Source of the DNA: Hymenobacter jeollabukensis
Lineage (GTDB): Bacteria; Bacteroidota; Bacteroidia; Cytophagales; Hymenobacteraceae
DNA: 64,000 bases
Assembly (NCBI RefSeq): GCF_005771675.1
Contig: NZ_VAJM01000009.1
Span: 124,001 to 188,000, forward strand
Direction: 5' to 3'
Shown: piece after piece, positions 1 to 8,979 of the stretch
How positions within the stretch are numbered: the stretch's first letter is position 1
Layout: each line of letters opens with the position of its first letter
Made by a program: the position numbers and the translations under genes
Notes under the pieces: generated by a model
What the model was told of the DNA's origin: nothing
Seen by the model: only the letters and a program-made list of their open reading frames with translations
The model's database searches: none

Positions 1-1
1 T

Positions 2-349
2 TCGCAGGTGCAGGTGGCGCGGCGCTTTCTGCTGGCCGTGCTGGCCGGGCACCGGGCGGCGGCATACCGCCTGCTGGCTCCCGAAACCCAGGCTCGTTTG
101 TCGCCCGACGGGTTTGCCGCCGCCGCGCAGCCGCTCTACGCCGAAGGCCAGCGCCGCGGAGCCACCATCGACCTCTACAAGTTCGGCGTGCGCATCGGCG
201 ACACCGACAGCCAGCCGTTCTGCGCCTTCATGTTTCGCAGCGACACGGCGGCGACGCGGCCCGAGGTACAGCTGGACGTGACCTTCGGCAGCGACGCGGC
301 CCGGCAGGTGCAGGGCTTCGGCCTGGTGCCATCACCGCCCGCCCGCTAG
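2..349 (+). CDS. Hypothetical protein, C-terminal part (5' end outside window)
   Basis: The frame is open from the first bases of the window, so the real start lies upstream; about 115 residues are visible. The beginning (motif FLLAVLAGHRAAAYRLL) resembles the helical start of small NTF2-like/DUF3887-type accumulation domains, but this is only a similarity in pattern. No catalytic motif is visible. It converges with anmK: the two stop codons interleave in the same CTAG at 346-349. Function unknown. Confidence 0.6.
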   Translation, partial: SQVQVARRFLLAVLAGHRAAAYRLLAPETQARLSPDGFAAAAQPLYAEGQRRGATIDLYKFGVRIGDTDSQPFCAFMFRSDTAATRPEVQLDVTFGSDAARQVQGFGLVPSPPAR

Positions 350-1551
350 CCCGGCAGGGAAATCTTGCCCATGGTGACGGCCGGCACGCGCTGCCGTCCC
401 TGCCCGATGGAGAGGGCCGAGCCGGCCAGCGTCTCGTTGGCCAGCACGGCGAAGAGCACGGCTTCCTTGGCATCGGGCGCGACGTCCAGGGCCTGGGTGT
501 CGGCGAAACGGCAGTGGGGGAGGCCCTGCCGGATGGCGCCCAGCAGCGCCGGATTGTGCATACCGCCGCCGCTGACGTACACGGCCGCGCGTGGACTGCT
601 GCCCAATGCCTGCTCGACGGCCAGCCGGATGCCCGCGGCGCTGAAGGCCGTGAGCGTAGCTAGCAGGTCGGCGGGGGAGAGGCTGGTGGAGGCGCTGCGC
701 TGCTGGGCGGCGCGCACGTAGGCGGGGCTGAACAGCTCGGGGCCGGTGGTCTTGGGCAGCGGCGCGGCGAAGAACGGGTGGTCGAGCAAGGCGGCGAGCA
801 GCGCGGCATCGGTGGTGCCGGCGGCGGCAAACTGCCCGTCGGGGTCGAAGCTGTGGCCGGGGTACAGCTCGCGCACGAAGGCATCGAGCAGGGTATTGCC
901 GGGGCCCACGTCGGTGCTGAACACGAGTGCCGCGTCGCGGGAGGCGGGCAGGTAGGTGAAGTTGGCAATGCCGCCGAGGTTGAGCAGCAGTCGGTCTTCG
1001 GCCGCGCTCGAAAACAGCAGGTAGTCGCCGTAGGCAGCCAGCGGGGCACCTTCGCCGCCGGCGGCTATGTGCTTCTGGCGGAAGTCGCTGAGCGTGATGA
1101 GGCCGCTGCGCACGGCCAGGTGGTCCCCGTCGCCGATCTGCAGCGTGGCGTTGAGCGGGTATTCGGCGCGCTGGTGCTGGTGCTGCGGGGCGTGGTACAC
1201 CGTCTGCCCGTGGCTGGCCACCGCGTCAACGTCGGCGGGGCGGATGCCCCAGCCTTGCAGGGCCTCGAGCACCAGCTGGCCGTGCAGCGTACCGATCCAG
1301 GCGTTGAGCAGGGTCAGCTCTTCCAGCGAGGCGGTTTCGAGGGCGAATACCCGCCGGATGCGCTGGCGCACGTCTTCCGCGTAGGGCAGGGTGATGAACT
1401 GCTCCAGGGTGAGGCGGGTGGCGGGGCCGTGGCCTTCGAAGCGGCACAGGGCCAGGTCGAGGCCATCGAGCGAGGTGCCGGACATCAGGCCGAGGATGCG
1501 GCGGGTGGGCTGCTGGGCCGCCTGACAGAGGCGGGCGAGGTGCGGGTTCAT
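346..1551 (-). CDS. anmK: Anhydro-N-acetylmuramic acid kinase
   Basis: AnmK phosphorylates 1,6-anhydro-MurNAc from peptidoglycan turnover, opening the anhydro ring to give MurNAc-6-P for cytosolic cell-wall recycling. The protein has 401 aa, near the family norm. The phosphate-binding loop GLMSGTSLDG is at about residues 21-30, followed by the SHGQTVYH motif, the DFRQKHIAAGGEGAPLA region with its catalytic Asp, and LNLGGIANFT. An in-frame ATG 30 nt further upstream (1581) would add ten residues (MPARGATFTA) that the family lacks, so the ATG at 1551 is preferred. It shares its stop CTAG with the convergent gene to the left. No other recycling gene is adjacent. Confidence 0.95.
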   Translation of the reverse strand: MNPHLARLCQAAQQPTRRILGLMSGTSLDGLDLALCRFEGHGPATRLTLEQFITLPYAEDVRQRIRRVFALETASLEELTLLNAWIGTLHGQLVLEALQGWGIRPADVDAVASHGQTVYHAPQHQHQRAEYPLNATLQIGDGDHLAVRSGLITLSDFRQKHIAAGGEGAPLAAYGDYLLFSSAAEDRLLLNLGGIANFTYLPASRDAALVFSTDVGPGNTLLDAFVRELYPGHSFDPDGQFAAAGTTDAALLAALLDHPFFAAPLPKTTGPELFSPAYVRAAQQRSASTSLSPADLLATLTAFSAAGIRLAVEQALGSSPRAAVYVSGGGMHNPALLGAIRQGLPHCRFADTQALDVAPDAKEAVLFAVLANETLAGSALSIGQGRQRVPAVTMGKISLPG

Positions 1552-1616
1552 GGCGGTGAAGGTAGCGCCCCGGGCCGGCACGCTGTATCTTCCGGCGTCA
1601 CCAATTACCCGCCGCT

Positions 1617-2237
1617 ATGCCACCCAAAACTACCCTTGCCGACCTGCCCCTGGTAACTGCCGCCACCCGCGCCGAGTGGCGGCAGTGGCTGCTGGAAAAT
1701 CACGAAACCGCCCCCGGCATCTGGCTGGTCTACCACAAGAAAGCCAGCGGGCAGCCCAGCATCAGCTGGTCCGAAGCCGTGGAAGAGGCACTGTGCTTCG
1801 GCTGGATCGACTCGAAGGCCGTGAGCCTCGACGCGCACCGCTACAAGCAGGTATTCACGCCGCGCAAGCCCCGCAGCGTGTGGTCGAAGATTAACAAGGC
1901 CACGCTGGAGCGGCTGCAAGCGGCTGGGCAGATGATGCCCGCTGGCCTGCGCGCCGTGGAGGTGGCCCGGCAGAACGGCTCCTGGACGGCCATCGACTCC
2001 TCGGAAAACCTGGAGGTGCCCGCCGACCTGGCCGAAGCGCTGGCCGCGAATGAAGAGGCCGGCCGCAACTTTGCTGCCCTTAGCCCTTCGCGCCGCAAGA
2101 TGCTGCTGTATCGTCTGCTGGCGGCCAAGCGCCCCGAAACCCGCGCCCGACGCGTTGCCGACGTCGTGGAGGAAGCCCGGCAGACGCCGCCGAAGCCGCG
2201 CAAGGCTGCCGCGGGCGAAGAGGGAGACGGTAAATAA
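1617..2237 (+). CDS. YdeI/OmpD-associated (OmdA) family protein
   Basis: This 206-aa soluble protein has the family hallmarks: WLLENHETAPGIWLVYHKK near the N-terminus, EALCFGWIDS, then YKQVFTPRKPRSVWSKINK. A C-terminal helical OmdA region ends LSPSRRKMLLYRLLAAKRPETRARR, followed by a basic, low-complexity tail. Family members are described as bacteriocin-protection or OmpD-associated proteins, but the biochemical role is not established. A -7-like TATCTTCC at 1586-1593 lies about 24 nt before the ATG. It is divergent from anmK, with about 65 nt between the starts. Family assignment is firm, function open. Confidence 0.88.
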   Translation: MPPKTTLADLPLVTAATRAEWRQWLLENHETAPGIWLVYHKKASGQPSISWSEAVEEALCFGWIDSKAVSLDAHRYKQVFTPRKPRSVWSKINKATLERLQAAGQMMPAGLRAVEVARQNGSWTAIDSSENLEVPADLAEALAANEEAGRNFAALSPSRRKMLLYRLLAAKRPETRARRVADVVEEARQTPPKPRKAAAGEEGDGK

Positions 2238-2240
2238 GTA

Positions 2241-2374
2241 GAACGTCATGTCGAGCATGTTGCGCATCAAGCAAGGATCGAGACATCTTGCTTGATAGTA
2301 ACTCCCTCGTTGAAAAGGATTTTACTATCGACCATCAGCACGCGAGATGTCTCGACAAGCTCGACATGACGTTC
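2241..2374. repeat. Palindromic intergenic repeat, family A copy 1
   Basis: Imperfect inverted repeat whose ends read GAACGTCATGTCGAGC and its complement. The inner arms pair CGAGACATCT with AGATGTCTCG, around a less conserved loop containing TAGTAA...TTTACTAT. Related copies lie at 3342-3460, 26453-26570 and (variant) 14085-14165. It sits directly behind the OmdA gene and before the aldo/keto reductase. Confidence 0.9.
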
Positions 2375-2459
2375 TGAAAACCTATTCGTAAGCTTTTTGG
2401 CGACTGGACGGTTATACCCTGCGGCATTTGCCGACCAGCATTTCCTCATCTTCCTCATC

Positions 2460-3320
2460 ATGGCCGACACGACCACCAACACCGTTGCCAAAACCTTCGC
2501 CCTCGGCGGCGACCTGACCATCAACCGCATGGGCTTCGGTGCCATGCGCATCACCGGGGAGGGCATCTGGGGGCCACCCAAGGACCACGACGAATCCATC
2601 CGCGTGCTCCGGCGGGCCGTGGAGCTGGGCATCAACTTCATCGATACGGCCGACAGCTACGGGCCCAACGTGTCGGAGGAGCTGATTGCCGAAGCGCTGC
2701 ACCCGTACCCCGCGGGCCTCGTCATCGGCACCAAGGGCGCACTGCTGCGCACCGGGCCCAACGAGTGGCCCATCGACGCCAGCCCCAAGCACCTGGAAGA
2801 AGCTCTGCACGGCAGCCTCAAGCGCCTCAAGCAGGAGCGCATCGACCTCTACCAGCTGCACCGCATCGACCCGAACGTGCCCGCCGAAGAAAGCTTCGCC
2901 TGGCTGCAGCGCAACCAGCAGAAGGGCCTGATCCGCCACATCGGCCTCTCGGAGGTGACCGTGGAGCAGATCAAACAGGCCCAGGAGTTTTTCCCGGTGG
3001 TGTCGGTGCAGAACATGTACAGCGTGGACAACCGCAAGTGGGAAGCCGAGCTGGACTACTGCCAGCAGCACAACATTGCCTTCATCCCGTGGTACCCGCT
3101 GGCCGGCGGCAACCAGGAGGCGCTCAACAAGCTCTCCGGCATCGGCCAGCGCCTCGGCGCCAGCCCGCAGCAGGTGGCCCTGGCCTGGCTGCTGCACCGC
3201 GCCCCCAACATCCTGCTGATTCCAGGCACTTCCAAGGTGAAGCACCTCGAAGAAAACGTGAAAGCCGCCGACCTGCAGCTCTCGGCCGAGGATATGGCCG
3301 CGCTGGATCAGCTGGGGTAG
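2460..3320 (+). CDS. Aldo/keto reductase
   Basis: Predicted cytosolic NADPH-dependent carbonyl reductase of 286 aa with a TIM-barrel layout. The AKR tetrad is readable: Asp62 and Tyr67 in IDTADSYG, Lys92 in GTKGA and His134 in YQLHRIDP. The C-terminal cofactor segment IPGTSKVKHLEEN is typical of oxidoreductases in the AKR12/13-like bacterial group. The ATG at 2460 is chosen because the reading frame upstream (21 codons) has no family-like sequence. The gene is framed by two copies of repeat family A, and its 3' end faces hscA across a bidirectional hairpin. Substrate not predictable. Confidence 0.93.
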   Translation: MADTTTNTVAKTFALGGDLTINRMGFGAMRITGEGIWGPPKDHDESIRVLRRAVELGINFIDTADSYGPNVSEELIAEALHPYPAGLVIGTKGALLRTGPNEWPIDASPKHLEEALHGSLKRLKQERIDLYQLHRIDPNVPAEESFAWLQRNQQKGLIRHIGLSEVTVEQIKQAQEFFPVVSVQNMYSVDNRKWEAELDYCQQHNIAFIPWYPLAGGNQEALNKLSGIGQRLGASPQQVALAWLLHRAPNILLIPGTSKVKHLEENVKAADLQLSAEDMAALDQLG

Positions 3321-3341
3321 GGGAAGAGGCGAAAGGAAAAA

Positions 3342-3460
3342 TGAACGTCATGTCGAGCGAAGTCGAGACATCTCGCTGGATAGTAATTCTCTCGTTGAAC
3401 AGGATTTACTATCAGACGTCAGCACGCGAGATGTCTCGGCTGTGCTCGACATGACGTTCA
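3342..3460. repeat. Palindromic intergenic repeat, family A copy 2
   Basis: Ends TGAACGTCATGTCGAGC and its complement. The inner pairs CGAGACATCTCG/CGAGATGTCTCG flank a loop with TAGTAATTCTCTCGTTGAA, closely matching the loop of copy 1. It starts about 20 nt behind the aldo/keto reductase stop, so that gene has one copy on each side. Confidence 0.9.
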
Positions 3461-3481
3461 GGTGGAACCTACATCAACAGA

Positions 3482-3517
3482 AACGGCCCGACGGTACACT
3501 ACCGCCGGGCCGTTTGG
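3482..3517. terminator. Bidirectional hairpin terminator between AKR and hscA
   Basis: AACGGCCCGACGGT pairs with ACCGCCGGGCCGTT (one mismatch) around ACACT, with a short T run on either strand. It lies between two convergent genes. Confidence 0.75.
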
Positions 3518-3536
3518 GCAGCCGGAAAGACCGGAC

Positions 3537-5399
3537 CTAGATAATCTTCTTGCCCGCCATGGCCTGCTTGATGCTGATCTGCATCACCCGCTCGGCAAAG
3601 GGGCTGGTCAGCGCCTCCAGGTCGTCGAGGGCGCGGTAGATGGTGTCTTTGTCGCCGGAGGTGAGGGTGCCGCGCAGCACCTCGGCCTGCTGGCGCGTCT
3701 GGCTGATTTCTTCCTCGGTCAGGTGCTGGCCGTTGGTGTGCACGAAGCGGTCCACCTGGTAGAGCATCTGCTCGGCGGCGGTGCGGGCTTCGATGACCAT
3801 GCGGGCGGCCACGTCGTCCTTGGCGTGGGTCAGCGAGTCCATCAGCATCTGCTCCACTTGCTCGTCGGTGAGGCCGTACTGGGGCTTGATTTCCACGCTC
3901 TGCTTAGTGCCGGAGCGCAGCTCGATGGCCTCGACTTTCAGAATGCCGTCGGCGTTGAGGATGAAGTTGACGTCGATTTTGGGCAGGCCGGCGGGCATGG
4001 CCGGGATGCCGCGCAGGTCGAATTCGGCCAGCTTGCGGTTTTCCTTCACCAGGTCCCGCTCGCCCTGAAACACCGAAATCTTCATGTTCACCTGCCCATC
4101 CACTGAGGTGGTGTACTGGCGCCCGGCTTTGGTCGGAATCTTGGAGTTGCGCGGAATGATCGGGTCCATCAGCCCGCCCATCGTTTCGATGCCCAGGGTG
4201 AGCGGCGTCACGTCGAGCAGCAGGATGTCGCGGCGGTTGCCGGCCAGGATGTCGGCCTGAATGGCGGCGCCGAGGGCCACCACTTCGTCGGGGTTGAGCG
4301 AGGCGTTGGCCGGCTGCCCGAAGAACTCGGACACCGAATCGTACACCAGCGGCACGCGCGTGGAGCCGCCCACCAGCAGCACCGCGTCGAGCTTGTCGGC
4401 CGTAAGCTTGGCGTCGCTCAGGGCCCGGCGGCAGCTGTCGATGGTGCGCGTCACCAGCGGGCGGATCAGCTCGTCGAATTCCTGGCGGTTCAGCGTGAGG
4501 TTGTTGGCCTGGTCGAGCTGGGCGCCGAACAGGTCGTGGTCGGAGAGGTAGCGCTTGGCCTGCTCGGCCAGCAGGCGCAGGCGCTGCTTGAGCTGCGGGC
4601 TGTCGGCCACGGCCTGCTGCAGCTCGTGGCGGTGCACCCAGTGGTTGACGATGGCGCGGTCGAAGTCGTCGCCGCCGAGGTAAGTGTCGCCGTTGGTGCT
4701 CAGCACCTCGAAAATGCCTTGGTGCAAGCTCAGGATGCTGATGTCGAAGGTGCCGCCCCCGAGGTCGTATACGGCCACGGTTTTCTCCTCGTCGGGGTTC
4801 AGGCCGATGCCGTAAGCCAGCGCGGCGGCCGTGGGCTCGTTCACGATGCGCAGCACTTCCAGCCCGGCGAGGCGGCCGGCGTCGCGGGTAGCTTGGCGCT
4901 GCGAGTCGTTGAAGTAGGCCGGTACGGTAATGACAGCCTTGTTGACGGGCGTCTTGAGCGCGTGCTCGGCGCGGGCGCGCAGTTCCTTCAGAATTTCGCT
5001 CGACAGCTCGATGGGGGAGTAGAAGCGGTCCTCCACCCGGATTTTCACCAGCCCCTCGGAGTCGTCGTCGATAACCTTGTAGCCCAGGTCGCCGGCGTGC
5101 TGGCCCAGGTCGCGGTACGACTTGCCGAGCAGGCGCTTCACCGAGTAGATGGTGCGCTCGGGGGTGGTTTCGAGGTAGTCCTTGGCGTCGTTGCCCACCA
5201 GCGGGGCCGCGCCGTCCTGCGGGAAGTGCACTACCGAGGGCACGATGGTGCCGCGGCCCTGGTCGTTGATGGCAATGGGCTGCCGCGACTCGGGGTGGAT
5301 GTAGGCGACGAGGCTATTGGTGGTACCCAGGTCGATGCCGACGATGATTTCCTCCTGCTGGAGGGCGCCGGTTGACAGGTTGATGGAAACTTTGGCCAT
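3537..5399 (-). CDS. hscA: HscA-type Hsp70 chaperone
   Basis: Hsp70-family ATPase of 620 aa. The nucleotide-binding domain carries the phosphate-1 motif GIDLGTTNS (about residues 21-29), [34 protein letters not shown] and [12 protein letters not shown]. The substrate domain and a short C-terminal helical lid follow. The total length and absence of the acidic EEVD-like DnaK tail fit HscA, the chaperone that helps transfer Fe-S clusters from IscU. No hscB, iscU or fdx is next to it, so the Fe-S role rests on similarity; a second DnaK is the alternative. A -7 box (TACTTTTG on the minus strand, 5447-5454) precedes the start by about 47 nt. Confidence 0.88.
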   Translation of the reverse strand: MAKVSINLSTGALQQEEIIVGIDLGTTNSLVAYIHPESRQPIAINDQGRGTIVPSVVHFPQDGAAPLVGNDAKDYLETTPERTIYSVKRLLGKSYRDLGQHAGDLGYKVIDDDSEGLVKIRVEDRFYSPIELSSEILKELRARAEHALKTPVNKAVITVPAYFNDSQRQATRDAGRLAGLEVLRIVNEPTAAALAYGIGLNPDEEKTVAVYDLGGGTFDISILSLHQGIFEVLSTNGDTYLGGDDFDRAIVNHWVHRHELQQAVADSPQLKQRLRLLAEQAKRYLSDHDLFGAQLDQANNLTLNRQEFDELIRPLVTRTIDSCRRALSDAKLTADKLDAVLLVGGSTRVPLVYDSVSEFFGQPANASLNPDEVVALGAAIQADILAGNRRDILLLDVTPLTLGIETMGGLMDPIIPRNSKIPTKAGRQYTTSVDGQVNMKISVFQGERDLVKENRKLAEFDLRGIPAMPAGLPKIDVNFILNADGILKVEAIELRSGTKQSVEIKPQYGLTDEQVEQMLMDSLTHAKDDVAARMVIEARTAAEQMLYQVDRFVHTNGQHLTEEEISQTRQQAEVLRGTLTSGDKDTIYRALDDLEALTSPFAERVMQISIKQAMAGKKII

Positions 5400-5446
5400 A
5401 TTAAGTGCTCAGAACGCAGCCCGGTTGGGACTGCCGCGCCGGGGCG

Positions 5447-5454
5447 CAAAAGTA
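5447..5454 (-). promoter_or_regulatory. -7 promoter element of hscA
   Basis: The minus strand reads TACTTTTG, an exact match to the Bacteroidota -7 consensus TAnnTTTG, about 47 nt upstream of the hscA ATG. No clear -33 TTG is visible. Confidence 0.6.
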
Positions 5455-5484
5455 CAACGGAAACCGCCGCCCGGTCGGGCCGCT

Positions 5485-5492
5485 TATCTTTG
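5485..5492 (+). promoter_or_regulatory. -7 promoter element of the L,D-transpeptidase-like gene
   Basis: TATCTTTG matches TAnnTTTG. It ends six nt before the ATG at 5499, so transcription would begin at about the start codon (leaderless mRNA, inferred). Confidence 0.6.
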
Positions 5493-5498
5493 CCGCGT

Positions 5499-6335
5499 AT
5501 GCGCAGCACAACAACCATCCTGGGCCTGGGGTTATGCCTGCTCGGCGCCTTGGGCGTGCTGCCCGCCTGCCAATCCTCCGATGCCGGGCAACCGGCCGGG
5601 CCCCCGAGCACCCGGATCAGCGCCCGGCCGCCCCTGGCTACTACGCAGCCGGCCCCCGCAAAGCTATTGCCGGGCTTGCCCGATTCTTTGCAGCCCGCCG
5701 TCCTGGCGCCGCTGCCCGGCCTGCCCGATTCGACGCGGGCGGAAGTGCAGCGCTTGCACGCTGCCCTGGGGCCGGAGGCGGCTACGCTGCGCCCGGCGGT
5801 GCTGGAGCGGGCCTACGCCGGCTACCAGCGCCTGCGCCGCGCCCGGCAGCTGCGCGGCCCCCGCGTGCTGGCCGTGGCCGACATGGAGCTGCCGTCCTCG
5901 GAGCCGCGCCTCTGGGTTATCGATGTGCGCAACAGCCGCCTGCTGCACCATAGCCACGTGACGCATGGGCGCGGCTCGGGCGGCCTGCGCGCCCGCCGCT
6001 TTTCCGACCGGCTGAAGTCGGCCTGCACGGCGCTGGGCTTTTACCGCACCGGCGACACCTACCGCGGAAAGCACGGCCTCTCGCGCCGCCTGCACGGCCT
6101 CGACCGGGGCCAGAACGGCCACGCCAGCAGCCGCTACGTGGTGCTGCACGCCGCCGATTACGCCAGCGCCGACTACCTGGCCCGCAACGGGCAGCTGGGC
6201 AACAGCCGGGGCTGCCCGGCCCTGCCGCCCGCGCAGTATCGGGCCATCATCAACAGCCTGGACGAGGGCAGCTGCCTGTTCATCTACGGGCCCGATGCGG
6301 CTTACGCCTCCGCGTGGCTGCCGGCAATGCCCTGA
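5499..6335 (+). CDS. Murein L,D-transpeptidase catalytic domain (YkuD_2) lipoprotein
   Basis: The 278-aa protein starts with a lipoprotein signal (hydrophobic GLGLCLLGALGV, lipobox LPAC, Cys24), followed by a Pro/Ala-rich linker to about residue 65. The C-terminal half holds the YkuD_2 domain: WVIDVRNSRLLHHS, a GFYRTG stretch, VVLHAADYAS and the active-site signature NSRGCPALP (Cys239). YkuD-type enzymes form or trim L,D-cross-links in peptidoglycan; activity of the YkuD_2 branch is largely inferred. The ATG at 5499 is preferred over an upstream TTG because a promoter -7 box ends at 5492. A paralogue sits at 17130-17978. Divergent from hscA. Confidence 0.88.
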   Translation: MRSTTTILGLGLCLLGALGVLPACQSSDAGQPAGPPSTRISARPPLATTQPAPAKLLPGLPDSLQPAVLAPLPGLPDSTRAEVQRLHAALGPEAATLRPAVLERAYAGYQRLRRARQLRGPRVLAVADMELPSSEPRLWVIDVRNSRLLHHSHVTHGRGSGGLRARRFSDRLKSACTALGFYRTGDTYRGKHGLSRRLHGLDRGQNGHASSRYVVLHAADYASADYLARNGQLGNSRGCPALPPAQYRAIINSLDEGSCLFIYGPDAAYASAWLPAMP

Positions 6336-6724
6336 TTAGCAATGCGGCCGGCTACGCTTAGGTAGTCCTGCGGGAGAACTACGGAGCCGCGTAAGGGCTT
6401 GTCGTAAATTAATACCAGTGTTTTTTTAAAATACTTCAATCTTTCTGCCGACGCGTTACGTATCTGACGCTGTAATCGAATACTAAGCCACGCTGGCTGC
6501 CGCACCGGCTGTCGTTCGACTTATTCTTCTTTTGCCTGGTGGCTACGAGTTGTAGTGCCAGCCGCGCCCATTCCTTCTTACCGCCCCACCGCCGGGGCAC
6601 CCTAGCGTCGAGTCGAGCCTGCCGGTTGCCGGTGGGCAGCGCGCTCATGTTTATCCTGGAATGTGTCGTCCGGCAATGTCGCCGGGTGCATGATTCATAT
6701 ATCCCAACCCAAACCCCCAATCCT
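6336..6724. other. Intergenic region upstream of the DUF4331 gene
   Basis: About 390 nt without a credible gene. It holds an AT-rich patch at about 6405-6450 with a run of seven T. The stretch just before the ATG at 6725 is C/A-rich (CCCAACCCAAACCCCCAAT). No exact TAnnTTTG box, tRNA or terminator hairpin was found. Confidence 0.5.
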
Positions 6725-8836
6725 ATGAAGAACGGTTTCCGCCCGTTATTCTTCCTGGGCTTGTCGGCAGCCGCGACGCTTGGCGTCGTGGCCTACAGCG
6801 GGCAGCAAGCCCCGCTGGAAGCCTCAAGCCACCGCGAAGCCCCGTTGATTGCCGACGACCCGCTGGCCGACAACACCGACCTCTACGCCTTCCGCTCGCC
6901 GGACGACGACTCGAAGATTACCATCATTGCCAACTACATTCCGCTGGAGCTGCCCCAGGGCGGGCCGAACTACAACACGTTCGGCGAAAACGTGCGGTAC
7001 GAAATCCACATCAAGAACAAGTCGACCAGCACGGGCGACGACATCACCTACCGCTTCACGTTCACGCGCGTCAATCAGGACCCGACCACGTTCTTCAACA
7101 TCCGGTTGGGGCAGCAGAACCTGAAGACCACCTACACGATGGAGCAGAGCCTCGGGGGTGGGGCCTTCACCACGCTGATTTCCAACGGCGTAGTGCCGCC
7201 GCCCAACGTGGGCCCGCGCTCCATCACGGCCGCCGCCGGTCTGAATACGACCTACAATACCCTCATGACCGGCGCCATCCAGACGTTGAGTAACGGCGGT
7301 AAGGTGTTCTGCGGCCCCGTCGACGACCCGTTCTTCGCCGATCTGGGCGGCATCTTTGATTTGGGCGGCATCCGCGCCCCCGGCCAGGCCCGCGACGGGT
7401 TGGCCCGGAAAAACACCCACGCCATTGCCCTGCAAATCCCGATTGCAGCCCTGCAGAAGGATGGCAAAACGGCCGCGCAGGCCGCTAACATCCTCGATCC
7501 GGACTTCGTTATCGGCGTGTGGGCCTCGGCCAGCCGCCCGGCCCTGCGCACCCTGAACGCCGACGGCACGCAGACGCACACCGGCTCGTACGTGCAGGTG
7601 TCGCGCATCGGCATGCCGCTGCTGAACGAGGTGGTGAACCCCATCGGTGCCAAAGACGCCTGGAACGCCAAGACGCCCTACGCCGAAGCCACCGTCACCG
7701 ACGACTACCTCTCCAACCCGGAGTTGGGCTTGTACATGGCTGAGGGCACTGCCAACGGCCAGACCTACTACGGCAGCTCGGTGCTCGGCTTAGCCGCATT
7801 GCGCATTCAGTCGGCTTCGCTAGCCGGTAGCCCTGGCCTGCCCGCCGCCGGCTTCGACTTCCGCAACGGCGCCGCCGGCCTCTCAGGTCTGGCCGGCAAC
7901 TCGGCCCTGGCTGGTACGGCGTTGGCAGCCAATGCCTACGGCCCCTACCTGCTGCGCGCCGGAAAGCCCCGCTCGGTGGATATTCTGCCCATCTTCCACA
8001 CCGGCGTGCCGAACGCCATTCCGTACCAGCTGGCTACCGGCAAAACGCCCCGCAACCCGCTCACGGCCGGCAAGCCTTTCATCAACAACTTCCTGCTGGC
8101 CAACGCCACGGCGGCTAACCCCGGCGGCGACATGCTGCGCTTGAACATGGCCGTGCCCGTAACGCCGCGCAACTCGGCTGACTTCAGCTCGGAGGGTCTG
8201 CTGCAGGCCGCCGTGCTCGGTCTGACGGACGCGCGCTATAACGCCAACGCCACGCTGCAAGCCATTCCGAACATGGACGGCTTCCCGAACGGCCGCCGCC
8301 TGGAAGACGACGTGACCCGCATCGAGCTGCAAGCCGTGGGTGGGGCCGTACTGGCCGCCATCGGCCTGTTCTACGACGACTACACCGCTACGTCGACCAA
8401 CCCGCTGACGCCGCGCCTGCTGGGCGTAGTCGGCTTCAACGCCGGCATCACGGCCAACGACACCACGCTGAAAGCGGCCTTCCCCTACGTACAGACGCCC
8501 TGGAGCGGCACCAAGGCCCAGCAGACGGCCCTCTCGCAGCGCAGCAGCAACCTGAACATGCAGCCCCAGTTGATGTCGGCGCAGGTGTACCCGAATCCCT
8601 TCGGCGCCAGCACCACCATCCGCTACGAAACGGCCGTGAAAATGCCCGTAACCATCGTTATCATGGACCTGATGGGCCGCGTGGTGGCCACGCCCATGCG
8701 CAACAAGACGGAAGCCCCCGGCGTGCATGAGTTCCGCTGGGATGCCGGCCGTCTGGCCGCAGGCGAATACATTGCCACCATCCGCACCGGCAATACCACG
8801 CTGCAGTCGGTACACATTCTGCACCGCGGCGAATAG
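6725..8836 (+). CDS. DUF4331 protein with type IX secretion sorting tail
   Basis: The 703-aa protein begins with a signal peptide (MKNGFRPLFFLGLSAAATLG). The DUF4331 signature follows directly: SSHREAPLIADDPLADNTD, then LYAFRSPDD. The family is exported and uncharacterised. The last ~80 residues form a Por/T9SS type A sorting domain (VYPNPFGASTTIRYE ... IVIMDLMGRVV ... GVHEFRWDAGRLAAGEYIATI), so the protein should cross the outer membrane and be attached or released at the surface. It heads a co-directional set with a TPR protein, a HupE/UreJ protein, a small protein and a TonB receptor. The ATG at 6725 is chosen because the signal peptide starts there. Confidence 0.9.
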   Translation: MKNGFRPLFFLGLSAAATLGVVAYSGQQAPLEASSHREAPLIADDPLADNTDLYAFRSPDDDSKITIIANYIPLELPQGGPNYNTFGENVRYEIHIKNKSTSTGDDITYRFTFTRVNQDPTTFFNIRLGQQNLKTTYTMEQSLGGGAFTTLISNGVVPPPNVGPRSITAAAGLNTTYNTLMTGAIQTLSNGGKVFCGPVDDPFFADLGGIFDLGGIRAPGQARDGLARKNTHAIALQIPIAALQKDGKTAAQAANILDPDFVIGVWASASRPALRTLNADGTQTHTGSYVQVSRIGMPLLNEVVNPIGAKDAWNAKTPYAEATVTDDYLSNPELGLYMAEGTANGQTYYGSSVLGLAALRIQSASLAGSPGLPAAGFDFRNGAAGLSGLAGNSALAGTALAANAYGPYLLRAGKPRSVDILPIFHTGVPNAIPYQLATGKTPRNPLTAGKPFINNFLLANATAANPGGDMLRLNMAVPVTPRNSADFSSEGLLQAAVLGLTDARYNANATLQAIPNMDGFPNGRRLEDDVTRIELQAVGGAVLAAIGLFYDDYTATSTNPLTPRLLGVVGFNAGITANDTTLKAAFPYVQTPWSGTKAQQTALSQRSSNLNMQPQLMSAQVYPNPFGASTTIRYETAVKMPVTIVIMDLMGRVVATPMRNKTEAPGVHEFRWDAGRLAAGEYIATIRTGNTTLQSVHILHRGE

Positions 8837-8851
8837 CCTAAGGTGAACTAC

Positions 8852-8878
8852 GGTGGGGCGGCCCGGCGCCGCCCCACC
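8852..8878. other. GC hairpin between DUF4331 and TPR genes
   Basis: GGTGGGGCGGC pairs perfectly with GCCGCCCCACC around a 5-nt loop. No T run follows, so it may stabilise or pause mRNA rather than terminate fully. A second hairpin (CGTCGTCAG/CTGACGACG) follows at about 8897-8920. Confidence 0.5.
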
Positions 8879-8979
8879 CGCGGCGGCCCCCGGCTGCGTC
8901 GTCAGTTGCCGCTGACGACGCGGCCGAGGGCACCAGCCGTAGCTGAATTGCCCCTCTCAACTCCCCGTTTCCCTCTTCT

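Noticed and set aside
778-1656. Long open frame on the plus strand opposite anmK
   Set aside because: It is antisense to a clear anmK gene; long open frames on the wrong strand are common in this GC-rich DNA, and its translation (Gly/Val/Gln-rich) has no family-like pattern.
3537-5399. Canonical dnaK
   Set aside because: The length, the short C-terminus without an acidic tail, and the N-terminus fit HscA better; there is also no dnaJ or grpE next to it.
6436-6720. Possible small gene upstream of the DUF4331 gene
   Set aside because: The 94-codon minus-strand frame has no start context, no motif and an Arg/Thr-rich random-looking composition.
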